In this document: positions 47,159 to 57,028 of the stretch, piece after piece
Layout: each line of letters begins with the position of its first letter
How positions within the stretch are numbered: position 1 is the first letter of the stretch
DNA from: Pseudomonadota bacterium
GTDB taxonomy: Bacteria; Chloroflexota; UBA6077; JAJPGT01
Direction: 5' to 3'
DNA: 64,000 bases
NCBI GenBank assembly: GCA_021325655.1
Contig: JAJPGT010000095.1
Location: 30,277 to 94,276 of the forward strand
Program-made: the position numbers and the translations under genes
The notes under the pieces: generated by a model
The model's database searches: none
The model's input: only the letters and a program-made list of their open reading frames with translations
Told to the model about the DNA's origin: nothing

Positions 47159-49001
47159 CCCCATCGAGGCGATCAAAGCGCGGCTAGACGCTGTCGAGCT
47201 CATCGGCGAGACCGTACCTCTGAAGAAGGCCGGCCGCACCTACAAGGCACTCTGTCCGTTCCACGCGGAGAAAACCCCTTCATTCATTGTCTGGCCCGAG
47301 ACCGGTACCTGGAAGTGCTTCGGCTGCGGCGAGGGCGGCGACCTCTTCCACTTTGTGATGAAGCGGGACCGCATCGACTTCCGCGAGGCGCTGGAGCTGC
47401 TGGCGGCCAGGGCCGGGGTCGAGTTGCCGAGCCGGCCGGGGCGAAGCCCGGAGCAGGACGAAGAGCACGCGCGACTCTACGCCGTGCTGCAGACTGCGGC
47501 GCTCTACTACCACGCGATGCTCCTGTCGCCCGCCGGGCTCGCGGCGCGGGAGTACCTGGAGCGCCGGGGGCTGAGTCCCGAGACGATTGAAACTGCGCTG
47601 CTTGGCTTCGCCCCGCACGCCCCCGGCGCGTTCGAGCGACACCTGGTCGAGGCCGGGTTCACGCGCCAGGAGCTGACAGCCGCCGGGCTGCTCGGCTCCG
47701 GCGAACACGGGACGTTCGACTGGTTCCGCGGGCGGGTGCTGTTCCCGATCCGCGACCAGCAGGGCCGGGTGGTGGGGTTCGGTGGCCGGGCGATGTCCGA
47801 CGAGGTGCAGCCGAAATATCTCAACTCGCCCCAGACGCCGCTGTTCGACAAGGGGGCGCTGCTGTACGGGCTGGATCGCGCCCGAGCGGCGATCCGCTCC
47901 GAGGGCCGGGCAGTGGTGGTCGAGGGGTACATGGACGTGCTCGCCGTCCACCAGGCCGGGTTTCTGAACGTGGTGGCGACGCTGGGAACGTCCATCACCG
48001 AGCGCCATCTCGACCAGCTCAAGCGGCTTGCGCCCGAGATCGTCCTGGCGCTGGATCCCGACACCGCCGGGCTGCACGCGACCGAGCGCGCCATTGAGGT
48101 CGCGCGTTCGGCACAGCCCGATGACGTGGTCCCGGAGATCGCGGTCGAGGTGGGCCGGCGGGGGCTGCTGCGAACGCTGGTGCGCTACCGCGGCACGCGC
48201 AAGACCCGGGTGCGGGTGGCGCTGCTGCCAGCTGGGCTCGATCCGGACGATCTCGTCCGCCACGATCCGGGTGCCTGGCGCTCCCTGGTGGAACAGGCGC
48301 TGCCTGTAGTAGACTTCGCGCTCGCCCGCCTGGGGCAGCGATACGACCTGAGCAGCGCAGAGGGAAAGAGGGCGGCGGCGGAGGACGCCCTCGATCTTAT
48401 CGCGGACATGGTCGACGCGGTGGAGCGGGCCCACTATCTCCAGCGCCTGGCCCGTTTACTCCAGGTGAGCGAGCGGGAGCTGGCGGAAAAGGCTCGCCGT
48501 CCGGTGGCGCCCGCTCGCGGCGAGAGTGGGGCGGCGGCGCCGCCCACAGGAGACACGCTTGAGGAGTATACGCTGGCGCTGGCGGCCCACCTTGGCCCAT
48601 CGGCGTTGCAGCAATTGGACCCCGGACACTTCGAGACGACCGAAGGGCGGGCGCTCCTGTCCTTCCTGCAGCGCTCCAGCCAGGGTGATACGCTCGATCT
48701 CGCCGCGCTCGAGCCCTACGTAGAGCCCTGGCTGGAAAGCTCATTGCGACGGATGGCACAGTACAACGCGATGTGGGAGCTGGTTCCGGAGGAGGCTCTG
48801 GGTGAGCGGCTGGCGGACTTGCGGCTCCGACTGGAGGAGCGGGCGCTGTTTCGCGAGCAGCGGCAGATCCACGAGCTGCTGGCCGCGGACGGCGAGGCAG
48901 ATGGCGGCCGCTGGTACACGGAGCTCGCTGCTCTCGCCCGCCGAATTCGCCAGGTCCAGGCATCGCGTGCTAGCTTGAACCGCGCCGGGGCGAGGGCGTG
49001 A
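47148..49001 (+). CDS. dnaG: DNA primase
   Basis: 617 aa. The N-terminal zinc domain is of CHC2 type with Cys36, His39, Cys57 and Cys60. The RNA polymerase (TOPRIM) domain follows with [20 protein letters not shown], then [18 protein letters not shown] and ALDPDTAG carrying the metal Glu/Asp residues. The C-terminal helicase-interaction region is short and divergent, typical of the phylum. ATG 47148 lies within the end of dgt. The stop overlaps the rpoD region (GTGA), so dgt-dnaG-rpoD looks like one macromolecular-synthesis-type operon. Assignment secure. Confidence 0.97.
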   Translation: MSDSPIEAIKARLDAVELIGETVPLKKAGRTYKALCPFHAEKTPSFIVWPETGTWKCFGCGEGGDLFHFVMKRDRIDFREALELLAARAGVELPSRPGRSPEQDEEHARLYAVLQTAALYYHAMLLSPAGLAAREYLERRGLSPETIETALLGFAPHAPGAFERHLVEAGFTRQELTAAGLLGSGEHGTFDWFRGRVLFPIRDQQGRVVGFGGRAMSDEVQPKYLNSPQTPLFDKGALLYGLDRARAAIRSEGRAVVVEGYMDVLAVHQAGFLNVVATLGTSITERHLDQLKRLAPEIVLALDPDTAGLHATERAIEVARSAQPDDVVPEIAVEVGRRGLLRTLVRYRGTRKTRVRVALLPAGLDPDDLVRHDPGAWRSLVEQALPVVDFALARLGQRYDLSSAEGKRAAAEDALDLIADMVDAVERAHYLQRLARLLQVSERELAEKARRPVAPARGESGAAAPPTGDTLEEYTLALAAHLGPSALQQLDPGHFETTEGRALLSFLQRSSQGDTLDLAALEPYVEPWLESSLRRMAQYNAMWELVPEEALGERLADLRLRLEERALFREQRQIHELLAADGEADGGRWYTELAALARRIRQVQASRASLNRAGARA

Positions 49002-49003
49002 AT

Positions 49004-50554
49004 ATGGTAGGGCCGAACGATATGCTGCTTGTCGCGGGCGATCTCGGAATGCCCGAGAGTGGACCCGGCGTGAACGGCCGTACCGAGGCACCGGCGCCGG
49101 CCCTGGATCACGCCGACCCGCCGGATGAAGCGAGCGAGGTCGAGGCCTCGTTCGAGCTGATCGACGAGATGGCGCTCCCCGAGCCCCCGCTCGCTCTCCC
49201 GGAAGGGCCGGAGCCCGGCTGGGAGGAAGAGCCCGAGCCGGAGATCGAGTCGATCGCGCGGATCGAGGAGCACGAAGGGCTCGAAGATCACGTCCGCATG
49301 TACCTGCGCGAGATCGGCACCGTCCCGCTCCTGAGCTGGGAGGGCGAGAAGCGGCTGGCCCGGCGGATGGAGGAAGGAGCCTATCTCGACCGGCTTCTCT
49401 TCGAGCACCTCCAGCTCCACCAGTGGCCGGCCCGTGCCGACCGTGCCGCGGTGGCCGTGCGCGTGATGGCCGAGGCCTACTGCCGCTTTGTCAAGTATCG
49501 ACCCTATCTGCAAGCAGCCTGCCCTGACACCCCGCCCACACCCTTTGGCTGGCAGGACGCCATCCGGCGCTTCGGCGAGCGCACCGAGATGGACGATGCT
49601 CTGGTGCAGCGGGTGTCCGAGGGGCTCGGCGAAGCGGATCCGGAGCTGGTCCGGGAGCGGCTGATCGAGCTCTCTATCCTCTGCCGCATCCTCCCAGATG
49701 ACATCCTGGACCTGTGCGCTGCGGCGCTGGCGCAGGGCGCCGAGCTCCCCGTGCCGCGCAGCGTGCAGGAGCGCTTCAGCGCTGCCAGCCACGACATCTC
49801 CGAGCACTGCCTGCAACTGCGGCGCGAGGCGGACCAGGCGCGGGCCAGCCTGACCGAGGCGAACCTCCGGCTCGTCGTCAGCGTCGCCAAGAAGTACATC
49901 GGCCGCGGCATGTCGCTGCTCGACCTGATCCAGGAGGGCAATATCGGCCTGATCCGGGCGGTGGAGAAGTTCGAGTACCGCAAGGGGTACAAGTTCTCCA
50001 CCTACGCCACCTGGTGGATCCGGCAGGCGATCACGCGCGCCATCGCCGACCAGGCGCGGACGATTCGCATTCCGGTCCACATGGTCGAGACGATCAACAA
50101 GCTCAGCCGGCTGTCGCGGCGGCTGGTCCAGGACCTGGGTCGGGAGCCGACCTCCGAGGAGATCGGGGCGGAGATGGAGATCAGCCCCGAGAAGGTGCGC
50201 GAGATCTTGAAGGTATCGCAGGAGCCCGTCTCCCTGGAGACGCCGATCGGCGAGGAGGAAGACAGCCACCTGGGAGATTTCATCGAGGACCAGGGCGCGC
50301 TGGCTCCGGCGGAGGCGGCGTCGCATCAGTTGCTGAAGGAGCAGGTGGAGGACGTGCTTGACTCGCTGACCGGCCGAGAGCGCCGGGTGCTGCAGCTTCG
50401 CTTCGGCCTGGACGATGGCCGGCAGCGGACGCTGGAGGAGGTGGGCCGGGAGTTCGGGGTGACCCGGGAGCGCATCCGCCAGATCGAGGCCAAGGCATTG
50501 CGGAAGCTGCGCCACCCCTCGCGCTCGAAGAAGCTGCGCGACTACCTCGACTGA
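49004..50554 (+). CDS. rpoD: primary sigma factor (sigma-70 / RpoD)
   Basis: 516 aa. Region 1.2 ([20 protein letters not shown]), region 2 ([40 protein letters not shown]), region 3 ([20 protein letters not shown]) and region 4.2 ([20 protein letters not shown]) are all intact. Between regions 1.2 and 2.1 is a non-conserved region of about 140 residues with its own helices, longer than in Firmicutes sigma-A. The N-terminal 90 residues are acidic. ATG 49004 is seven bases after GAGGG; GTG 48998 is the alternative. It recognises the TATAAT-like boxes seen across the window. Confidence 0.96.
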   Translation: MVGPNDMLLVAGDLGMPESGPGVNGRTEAPAPALDHADPPDEASEVEASFELIDEMALPEPPLALPEGPEPGWEEEPEPEIESIARIEEHEGLEDHVRMYLREIGTVPLLSWEGEKRLARRMEEGAYLDRLLFEHLQLHQWPARADRAAVAVRVMAEAYCRFVKYRPYLQAACPDTPPTPFGWQDAIRRFGERTEMDDALVQRVSEGLGEADPELVRERLIELSILCRILPDDILDLCAAALAQGAELPVPRSVQERFSAASHDISEHCLQLRREADQARASLTEANLRLVVSVAKKYIGRGMSLLDLIQEGNIGLIRAVEKFEYRKGYKFSTYATWWIRQAITRAIADQARTIRIPVHMVETINKLSRLSRRLVQDLGREPTSEEIGAEMEISPEKVREILKVSQEPVSLETPIGEEEDSHLGDFIEDQGALAPAEAASHQLLKEQVEDVLDSLTGRERRVLQLRFGLDDGRQRTLEEVGREFGVTRERIRQIEAKALRKLRHPSRSKKLRDYLD

Positions 50555-50617
50555 TGTCCTGTCCTGTTCCTGCGACGCTGATCGGCTGTGCCAAGGTCGA
50601 TCCGGAGGTGGCGTAGC

Positions 50618-51415
50618 GTGCGCGTCTGGTCGCTGGCGAGCGGCTCGTCGGGCAACGCCTACCTGCTCGAAGCGGATGGCTGCCAGGTCCTGGTCGAGTG
50701 CGGGCTGCCGCTGCCGACGCTGGAAGCGGCGCTCGGAGCGCTGGGCTCAAGTCCAGGCCGCCTCTCCGCTGCGCTGGTGACGCACGACCATGGTGACCAC
50801 CTGCGCGGTGCGCGCCCGCTCGCCGACGCCTACAGCGTGCCGATCTACGCCAGCGCCGGGACGCTGGCGCACCCCAGCCTGGAGGGGTGCGCCAGGCTGC
50901 GAGAGCTACGGGTCGGGGAAGCCCGGCGGATTGGCGAGCTGGAGGTGCGCCCATTCCGCGTTCCCCACGACGGCGCCGAGCCGCTCGCCTTTCGGATCGA
51001 GGCGCAGGGAGCCAGCGTCGCCATCGTGACGGACCTGGGGTACGTGCCGGAGAGCCTGCTCCCGTGTCTCCAGGACCTGGACCTGCTGATCCTTGAGGCG
51101 AACCATGATCCGGAGATGCTCTGGGCAGGGCCATATCACCCCCGGCTGAAGCGTCGGATCGCCGGCGACCTGGGGCACCTCTCCAACACCGCAGCCGGCC
51201 AGACGGTGGCCGCCTGTGGCGACCGGGCGCCGCGCCAGCTCTGGCTGGCGCATCTGAGCACGGTCAACAACAGCCCAGCGCGCGCGGTGGAGCAGGTGAG
51301 TGCCGTCCTGCGGGCGCGCGGATTGGGCTGGCTGAAGCCGCGCGCGCTGCCCCGCGCTGGCAAGCCGTTCGGCTGGGCGTCAAGGCCAGCCGCCCAGCAG
51401 CTTCCATTGTTCTGA
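50618..51415 (+). CDS. metallo-beta-lactamase fold hydrolase (YycJ/WalJ type)
   Basis: 265 aa. The metal motif is THDHGDHLRGA, and a later DLDLLILEANHDPEML and HLSNTAAG provide the further ligands. The N-terminus VWSLASGSSGNAYLLEADG is the typical opening of the YycJ/RNase Z-like branch that includes WalJ, a double-stranded DNA exonuclease. GTG 50618 is preferred because GGAGGTGG lies just ahead; the frame is open further upstream without support. It follows rpoD by 63 bases. Exonuclease activity is inferred; some relatives have unknown roles. Confidence 0.88.
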   Translation: MRVWSLASGSSGNAYLLEADGCQVLVECGLPLPTLEAALGALGSSPGRLSAALVTHDHGDHLRGARPLADAYSVPIYASAGTLAHPSLEGCARLRELRVGEARRIGELEVRPFRVPHDGAEPLAFRIEAQGASVAIVTDLGYVPESLLPCLQDLDLLILEANHDPEMLWAGPYHPRLKRRIAGDLGHLSNTAAGQTVAACGDRAPRQLWLAHLSTVNNSPARAVEQVSAVLRARGLGWLKPRALPRAGKPFGWASRPAAQQLPLF

Positions 51416-51587
51416 CGCGCAGAGAGGCGGCGTGCCCACCTGGAACGGGCGTCGCGGTGGTCGTGCAGGACCGCGCGGCCGAGCAGCCGCGGGGTGCAGG
51501 CTCACGATTTGTGGCACGGTAACGGGGTGGGCGATCATCCTCTCTTGCAAGGGTCGCGCGGGCGCCGGCGGGGCCGCCTTCGGGCCG

Positions 51588-51596
51588 TGCTATACT
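51588..51596 (+). promoter_or_regulatory. extended -10 promoter of alaS
   Basis: TGC-TATACT in the 280-base gap after the beta-lactamase-fold gene, 99 bases before the alaS ATG. No -35 is obvious, which fits an extended -10 promoter. I see no T-box consensus in the leader. Confidence 0.5.
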
Positions 51597-51695
51597 CGCT
51601 CGGTCGGCCCCGTCTCCCGCTCGATGCCTCGCCCCGCCGCTGGCGCGCTCGGGCGTACCAGCCGTCGTGGGGTCGTCCCAGTGAGGTGACGGGTG

Positions 51696-54338
51696 ATGGC
51701 ACAGGACACTGTGGTGCCACGCAGCAGTGACGCGCTGCGGCGCGCGTTTCTCGAGTTCTTCCGCTCCAAAGGGAGCCTGGAAGTCCCCTCGTCGAGCCTG
51801 ATTCCCGCCGATCCCACCGTGCTGCTGACCACGGCCGGGATGCAACAGTTCGTGCCCTACCTGACGGGCCGCGCCGAGCCGCCCGCGCGGCGGCTCATGT
51901 CGGTCCAGAAGTGCTTCCGCACGACCGATATCGACTCGGTGGGCAACCCGCGCAATCTCACCTTCTTCGAGATGCTCGGCAACTTCTCCATTGGCGACTA
52001 CTTCAAGCAGGAAGCGATCGCCTGGGCCTGGGAGTTCCTGACCGAGTGGACGAAGATGCCACCGGAGCGGCTATCCGTGACGGTCCACCCGGACGACGAC
52101 GAGTCAGCCCAGTACTGGGCGGCGTTCGTTCCTCCCGAGCGCATCACCCGGCTGGCGGACAACTGGTGGGGGCCGCCCGGCGCGGAGGGGCCGTGCGGGC
52201 CAGACACCGAGATCTATTACGACTGGGGTCCCGAGCGTGGCTGCGGCCGTCCGGACTGCGCTCCTGGCTGCGACTGCGACCGCTATCTGGAGATCTGGAA
52301 CCTGGTGCTGATGCAGTTCTACCAGGAGCGGGACGGCCGGCGGCATCCGCTGAAGCAGAAGAACATCGACACCGGGATGGGGCTGGAGCGGCTCGCCGCG
52401 GTGCAGCAGGGGGTGGACACCGTCTACGAGACGGACCTGTTTTTGCCGATCATGGACGGCATTGGCCGCATTGTCGGCAAGCGCTACGGTGCTGACCCGA
52501 AGGACGATTGGGCGCTGCGGGTGATCGCCGATCACGGGCGGGGGATGACCTTCCTGATCTCCGACGGGGTGCGGCCGGCGAACGAGGGGCGTGAGTACGT
52601 GCTCCGGCGGATCATGCGCCGGGCGATCTACCATGGCCGGCTGCTCGGAATCGAGCGGCCCTTCCTGGTGGACGTGGTGGACCTGGTCATCAACCGGATG
52701 AAAGGCCACTACCCTGAGCTGGAGCGGAACCGGCTGGCGATCGAAGAGGTCGCCCGCGGCGAAGAGGAGCGCTTTGGCGCGGTGCTCGCCGAGGGGATGG
52801 AGCGGCTGGGGCGGGTGATCGCCGAGGCACGCGTGCGCGGGCAGCAGGTGGTGGACGGCGAGACGATCTTCCGGCTGTACGATACCTTCGGCTTCCCACG
52901 CGAGCTGAGCGAGGAGATCCTGGCGCGCCAGGGGCTGCGCGTCGACTGGCAGGGCTTCGATGCCGCGCTGGAGGCGCAGCGGGAGCGTGCCCGCCAGGCC
53001 GCGCGCTTCAGCGAGCTGGTGCTCCCTGGAACCCCGGGCGTGGAGCGGCTGCCCGCCACCATCTTTACCGGCTACAACGCCCTGGAGGGGGAGAGCGGGG
53101 TGCTGGCGACACTGCGCGATGGCGCCCCGGTGCCCGAGCTGCGCGCCGGGGAGCAGGGCGCGCTGGTGCTGGAGCGGACGCCCTTCTACGCGGAGGGCGG
53201 CGGACAGGTGGGCGACACTGGCATCCTCCGTGCACATGAAGGCGTGTTCCAGGTTCAGGACACGCAGGACGACGATGTCGGGCACATCCTCCACCTCGGG
53301 GTGGTCCGCGAAGGCGTCTTCCGTCCGGGCACGGTGGTCTGGGCCGAGGTGGAACAGGAGCGCCGGCTGCGCACCATGCGCCACCACACGGTGACGCACA
53401 TTCTGCACCGTGCGCTGAAGGACCTGTTCGGCGAGGGCACCGCGCAGCAGGGCTCGCTGGTGGCGCCGAACATCGCCCGCTTCGACTTCAACCACCCGGC
53501 CGCCCTGAGCCGGGATGAGCAGCTCGAGCTGCAGCAGCGTATCAACGACAAGATCCTGGAGAACCTCCCGGTGTCCTGGCAGATCGTCCCGATGGAAGAG
53601 GCGATGCGCCAGGGCGCGATCGCGATGTTCGGCGAGAAGTACGGCGACATGGTCCGACTGGTGAAGGTGGGGAGCTACAGCCGCGAGCTGTGCGGCGGGA
53701 CGCACGCCTTCCGCTCGGGCGACCTGGGCTCCGCCTTCATCATCCGCGAGGGCTCGGCCGCGGCCGGCATCCGTCGGGTGGAGGTTGCCTGCGGCCCGGC
53801 GGCGATCGACTTCGTCAACGAGAAGCTGGCGGAGCTCCAGGCGATTCGCGAAGCGGTCGGGGGTTCGGCCGACCAGGCGGCCGGCCGGGTGCGAGCGCTC
53901 ATCGAGGAGCTAGAGCGCACGCGCAAGGAGGCGGCGCGTCTGGCGGCACTGCTGGCCGCGCGCCAGGTGGATGACCTGGCGGCACGGGCGACAGCGGTGG
54001 ATGGCGTCACCGTTGTCGCGGCGCGGGTCGAGGCCCAGGGCCCAGACGTCCTGCGGACGATGGCGGACAGCCTGCGGCAGAAGCTGGGCAGCGCACTGGT
54101 CGTGCTGGCCACGGTCACCAGGAACAAGCCCGCGCTGGTCGTTGCGCTCACTCCCGACCTGGTGCAGCGCGGGCTCGACGCTGGGCGGCTGGCCAAGCAG
54201 GTGGCAGCGGTGGTGGGCGGCGGCGGCGGCGGCCGGCCGGACTTTGCCACAGGCCAGGGCGCCGATCCCGCCCGGCTTCCAGAGGCGCTGGCCCGAGTCC
54301 CCGCGCTGGTCAAAGACCAGGTCGCGGCAGCGGAGTAG
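51696..54338 (+). CDS. alaS: alanyl-tRNA synthetase
   Basis: 880 aa. The class II core opens with RRAFLEFFRSKGSLEVPSSS and includes FFEMLGNFSIGDYFKQEAI. The editing domain carries MRHHTVTHILHRAL and CGGTHAFRSGDLG zinc-site residues, and the C-Ala domain follows with the Gly-rich end AVVGGGGGGRPDFATGQG. ATG 51696 has GAGGTG ahead at good spacing; the adjacent GTG 51693 is less likely. In most bacteria ruvX follows alaS; here a membrane protein of other type starts three bases after the stop. Assignment secure. Confidence 0.97.
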   Translation: MAQDTVVPRSSDALRRAFLEFFRSKGSLEVPSSSLIPADPTVLLTTAGMQQFVPYLTGRAEPPARRLMSVQKCFRTTDIDSVGNPRNLTFFEMLGNFSIGDYFKQEAIAWAWEFLTEWTKMPPERLSVTVHPDDDESAQYWAAFVPPERITRLADNWWGPPGAEGPCGPDTEIYYDWGPERGCGRPDCAPGCDCDRYLEIWNLVLMQFYQERDGRRHPLKQKNIDTGMGLERLAAVQQGVDTVYETDLFLPIMDGIGRIVGKRYGADPKDDWALRVIADHGRGMTFLISDGVRPANEGREYVLRRIMRRAIYHGRLLGIERPFLVDVVDLVINRMKGHYPELERNRLAIEEVARGEEERFGAVLAEGMERLGRVIAEARVRGQQVVDGETIFRLYDTFGFPRELSEEILARQGLRVDWQGFDAALEAQRERARQAARFSELVLPGTPGVERLPATIFTGYNALEGESGVLATLRDGAPVPELRAGEQGALVLERTPFYAEGGGQVGDTGILRAHEGVFQVQDTQDDDVGHILHLGVVREGVFRPGTVVWAEVEQERRLRTMRHHTVTHILHRALKDLFGEGTAQQGSLVAPNIARFDFNHPAALSRDEQLELQQRINDKILENLPVSWQIVPMEEAMRQGAIAMFGEKYGDMVRLVKVGSYSRELCGGTHAFRSGDLGSAFIIREGSAAAGIRRVEVACGPAAIDFVNEKLAELQAIREAVGGSADQAAGRVRALIEELERTRKEAARLAALLAARQVDDLAARATAVDGVTVVAARVEAQGPDVLRTMADSLRQKLGSALVVLATVTRNKPALVVALTPDLVQRGLDAGRLAKQVAAVVGGGGGGRPDFATGQGADPARLPEALARVPALVKDQVAAAE

Positions 54339-54341
54339 CGC

Positions 54342-55799
54342 GTGGTGGCAGCGGCACGCGGAAGTCCTGGTTTGACGCAGGAGCTGATCTTCCTGGACCG
54401 CGACGACGACCTGGCTTCAATCAAGGCGAAGCTCGAGTCGGCCGGGGCGGACCAGATCTTCCTGGCGATCCCGAAGCGCGCCGCAGTGCTGCGGACGCCG
54501 CTGGAGTTCCGCATCCTGGCGCGGATGGCGCACGAGACGTCGTCGGAAACGATCATCGTGACGAGCGACGGCGAGCGGCGCCGCATGGCGCGGGAGGAGG
54601 GGTTCCGTACCAAGCGCTCGCTGCGCGCGGTCCGCCACCTGCTGCGCCCGTCCGACCGCCGCGGCCTCTGGCTGCCGGGGCTGATCCCCGAGCTGCCACT
54701 ACCATCGCTGGGAGCGATCTTCACCATCGCGGTCCTGCTCGCGGTCCTGGCGGCGCTGAACTTCTATATCCTGCCCGTGATGACGGTACACCTGACGCCG
54801 AAGACGAGTACCATCCAGCGCGAGCTGACCTTGACAATAGACCCGACGGCAGTCGAGCCGGACCCCGAGCACGGGGTGGTGCCGGGCAAGACACTGGATA
54901 CCACCTTTCAGGTGAGCGGGTCAGCCGTGGTGGAGGGGACACGCACAGTTGGCAAGGACAAAGCGCACGGAGAGGTACTATTCTCGAACAGCGGCCCGGC
55001 GCTCACCCTCCCGGCCGGCACTGGCGTGCTGGCCAAGAACGGGGCGCGCTTCGTGACGGATGCGAGCGTGACGCTGCCAGCGGGTGCGCGCAACGTGCGC
55101 GCGGCGATCACCGCGGCCGACCCCGGGTCCGGCGGCAACGTCAATCCCGGTGACATCGTTGGCCTGGACCCCTCGGTCCCCAAGACGGTCAGCGTGACCA
55201 ACCAGCAGCCGACCTCGGGTGGAACGGACCGCGAGGGGAAGGTGGTGAGTGACGGCGACGTCGCGAAGCTGCGCGACCAGTTGCTCAAGAAGGCCAATGA
55301 CCAGGCGCTACGGCAGCTTCAGACTCTGGCCGGGGAGGGCAAGACGGTCCCGCCGCAGTCGATCCAGACCAAGGTCGTCAACGAGCTGTTCGACCCCGCT
55401 GTTGGCCAGGATGCCGACCAGGTGACCGGGCGGCTATCGGTTCGCGCCACCGGTACCGCGTTCGAGAACAAGGTGTTCAACGACCTGGTGACGCAGCTCC
55501 TGCTGGGCAACGTCGGCGACGACGTGGACATTGCCGGCAGCGGCCCCAGGATCGGCACGCCAGAGGTCGTCGGCGTGGAAGGCCAGGCGGTTCGGCTCCG
55601 AGTGCAGGCGAGCGCGCTCGCGGTTCAGCGGATCGACCCCGCCGCCATCGCGCAGCTCCTCTCCGGGAAGACGGTCGCGCAGGCGCGCGCGGCGCTGCAG
55701 AATGTACCGGGACTGGACGAACCGCCGACGATCGAGCTGTGGCCCACCTGGGCGACACGCGCCTACCGCGTCCAGGTGGAGGTCGCCTCGCCGCAGTAA
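54342..55799 (+). CDS. baseplate J-like membrane protein
   Basis: 485 aa. Residues 1-125 form a soluble alpha/beta cytoplasmic domain (IFLDRDDDLASIKAKLESAG, AHETSSETIIVTSDGERR). One membrane helix is at about 127-147 (AIFTIAVLLAVLAALNFYIL). The outside part of about 335 residues contains a beta-rich region with GSGGNVNPGDIVGLDPSVP, reminiscent of phage baseplate J proteins, to which such genes are often assigned. There is no phage context. GGAG lies six bases before GTG 54342. It starts three bases after alaS and ends six bases before mltG, so it belongs to this operon, at the place ruvX often takes. A cell-wall role is inferred from the neighbour. Confidence 0.7.
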   Translation: MVAAARGSPGLTQELIFLDRDDDLASIKAKLESAGADQIFLAIPKRAAVLRTPLEFRILARMAHETSSETIIVTSDGERRRMAREEGFRTKRSLRAVRHLLRPSDRRGLWLPGLIPELPLPSLGAIFTIAVLLAVLAALNFYILPVMTVHLTPKTSTIQRELTLTIDPTAVEPDPEHGVVPGKTLDTTFQVSGSAVVEGTRTVGKDKAHGEVLFSNSGPALTLPAGTGVLAKNGARFVTDASVTLPAGARNVRAAITAADPGSGGNVNPGDIVGLDPSVPKTVSVTNQQPTSGGTDREGKVVSDGDVAKLRDQLLKKANDQALRQLQTLAGEGKTVPPQSIQTKVVNELFDPAVGQDADQVTGRLSVRATGTAFENKVFNDLVTQLLLGNVGDDVDIAGSGPRIGTPEVVGVEGQAVRLRVQASALAVQRIDPAAIAQLLSGKTVAQARAALQNVPGLDEPPTIELWPTWATRAYRVQVEVASPQ

Positions 55800-55805
55800 C
55801 GCTCC

Positions 55806-56873
55806 ATGTGGCGCGCGCTTGCCATCCTCCTGTCCATCGGCTGCATCGTTGGTGCCGGGCTGGTCGTGTATCTCGCGACGGACCACGCGGCTAGCGCAGT
55901 GCGGCTGTTCGCCCAGAGCTGGGGCGCACCGGTGAGCGACGATCCGACCCCACGGGTCTTCACCGTCCGACCTGGAATGTCCGCGCGGGAGGTCGGCGAC
56001 GAGCTCGAGCGGCAGCAGCTCATCCGCTCCTCCCTGGTGTTCCGAATGCTGGTGGATCAGCTCGGCGTGGGGGAGAAGATCCCCGCCGGCGACTATGAGC
56101 TGAGCCCGAACATGTCCACCCAGGAGATCGTCCAGGTGCTGGCCAGCGGACGGGTGAAGCGCCAGCCGACGATCACCGTGGTGGAGGGCTGGCGAGCGGA
56201 GGAGATCGCGGCCCGTCTCGCTGGGCTGCACCTAGCCAGCGCTGACGACTTCCTGGCGCTGGTGCACGATCCCGCCGGGGTGACCATTCCGTCCGATCTT
56301 CCGCTTGGCGGCGGCGGCCTGGAGGGCTTCCTCTTCCCCGCTACCTACGAGTGGGACCCGCATACCGGCCTGGTTGGTCTGGTCAATGCGATGTTGCGGC
56401 AGTTCGACGAGCAGGTCACCCCAGAGCTGCGGGCCGGCTTTGCGCGCCACAGGCTCACGCTGCGCCAGGGTATCATTCTCGCCTCGATCGTGGAGCGCGA
56501 GGCAGCCCGCCCCGACGAACGGCCGGTCATCGCCAGCGTGTACGAGAATCGGCTCGCGGCCGGGATGCCGCTACAGGCGGACCCGACGGTGCAGTACGCG
56601 GTCGCGTCGGCCGACCTGGCGGAAGCCAGCCAGCTTGGATTCTGGCGGCCGCTGCAGCCGGCGGATCTGGAGCTCGATTCCCCCTACAATACGTACACCA
56701 TCCGCGGGCTGCCGCCGGCCCCCATCTGCAACCCTGGGCTCGCCTCCATCCGGGCTGTGGCCGAGCCGGCCGATACGGATTACCTCTACTTCGTCGCGCG
56801 CGGCGACGGCTCGCACGCCTTCGCCCGCACCAACGCAGAGCACCTGCAAAACGTCCAGAAGTACCAGCAGTAG
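55806..56873 (+). CDS. mltG: endolytic murein transglycosylase MltG
   Basis: 355 aa. An N-terminal signal anchor (WRALAILLSIGCIVGAGLVV) is followed by the LysM-like subdomain (FTVRPGMSAREVGDELERQQ) and the YceG core. The catalytic Glu lies in IILASIVEREAARPDERPV, with NRLAAGMPLQADPTVQYA and SPYNTYTIRGLPPAPICNPG after it. It cuts nascent glycan strands and sets their length. The start is six bases after the upstream gene, with no separate ribosome site. It forms alaS-(membrane protein)-mltG, a conserved arrangement apart from the middle gene. Confidence 0.95.
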   Translation: MWRALAILLSIGCIVGAGLVVYLATDHAASAVRLFAQSWGAPVSDDPTPRVFTVRPGMSAREVGDELERQQLIRSSLVFRMLVDQLGVGEKIPAGDYELSPNMSTQEIVQVLASGRVKRQPTITVVEGWRAEEIAARLAGLHLASADDFLALVHDPAGVTIPSDLPLGGGGLEGFLFPATYEWDPHTGLVGLVNAMLRQFDEQVTPELRAGFARHRLTLRQGIILASIVEREAARPDERPVIASVYENRLAAGMPLQADPTVQYAVASADLAEASQLGFWRPLQPADLELDSPYNTYTIRGLPPAPICNPGLASIRAVAEPADTDYLYFVARGDGSHAFARTNAEHLQNVQKYQQ

Positions 56874-56894
56874 CCCGGGCGGGCCGGTGGCGTC

Positions 56895-56903
56895 TGGTAT
56901 ACT
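56895..56903 (+). promoter_or_regulatory. extended -10 promoter of the rpsB operon
   Basis: TGG-TATACT, 126 bases before the rpsB ATG. The -35 position has no match, so an extended -10 promoter is proposed. Start near 56910 leaves a long structured leader. Confidence 0.5.
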
Positions 56904-56940
56904 CGAAGACTTGAGCGGCTGCTACACGCCGATCACACAC

Positions 56941-56998
56941 GCGGCCGGATCGTCGGAGCGTCCCTGGCTGGCCAGGGCTCCGACGAGATGAGGGCCGC
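56941..56998 (+). promoter_or_regulatory. structured rpsB leader
   Basis: An outer stem GCGGCC (56941-56946) with GGCCGC (56993-56998) encloses CGTCGGAG/CTCCGACG (56951-56958 with 56978-56985) and, after a three-base bulge, CCCTGG/CCAGGG around a four-base loop. The fold lies in the predicted 119-base leader of rpsB. Ribosomal protein S2 leaders with autoregulation are known in other phyla; whether this one is equivalent is untested. Confidence 0.45.
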
Positions 56999-57028
56999 GG
57001 AGGATTCAACGAAGGGTTGGTACGATCG

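Noticed and set aside
51474..51491. CGCGGC/GCCGCG hairpin after the beta-lactamase-fold gene
   Set aside because: Only six pairs and no U run; too weak to call a terminator in this GC content.
51416..51695. T-box riboswitch before alaS
   Set aside because: The conserved GGGTGGAACC-type box is absent and no specifier stem is apparent; a simple promoter explains the gap.
54342..55799. Prophage tail gene
   Set aside because: No other phage genes; it sits tightly within a housekeeping operon.
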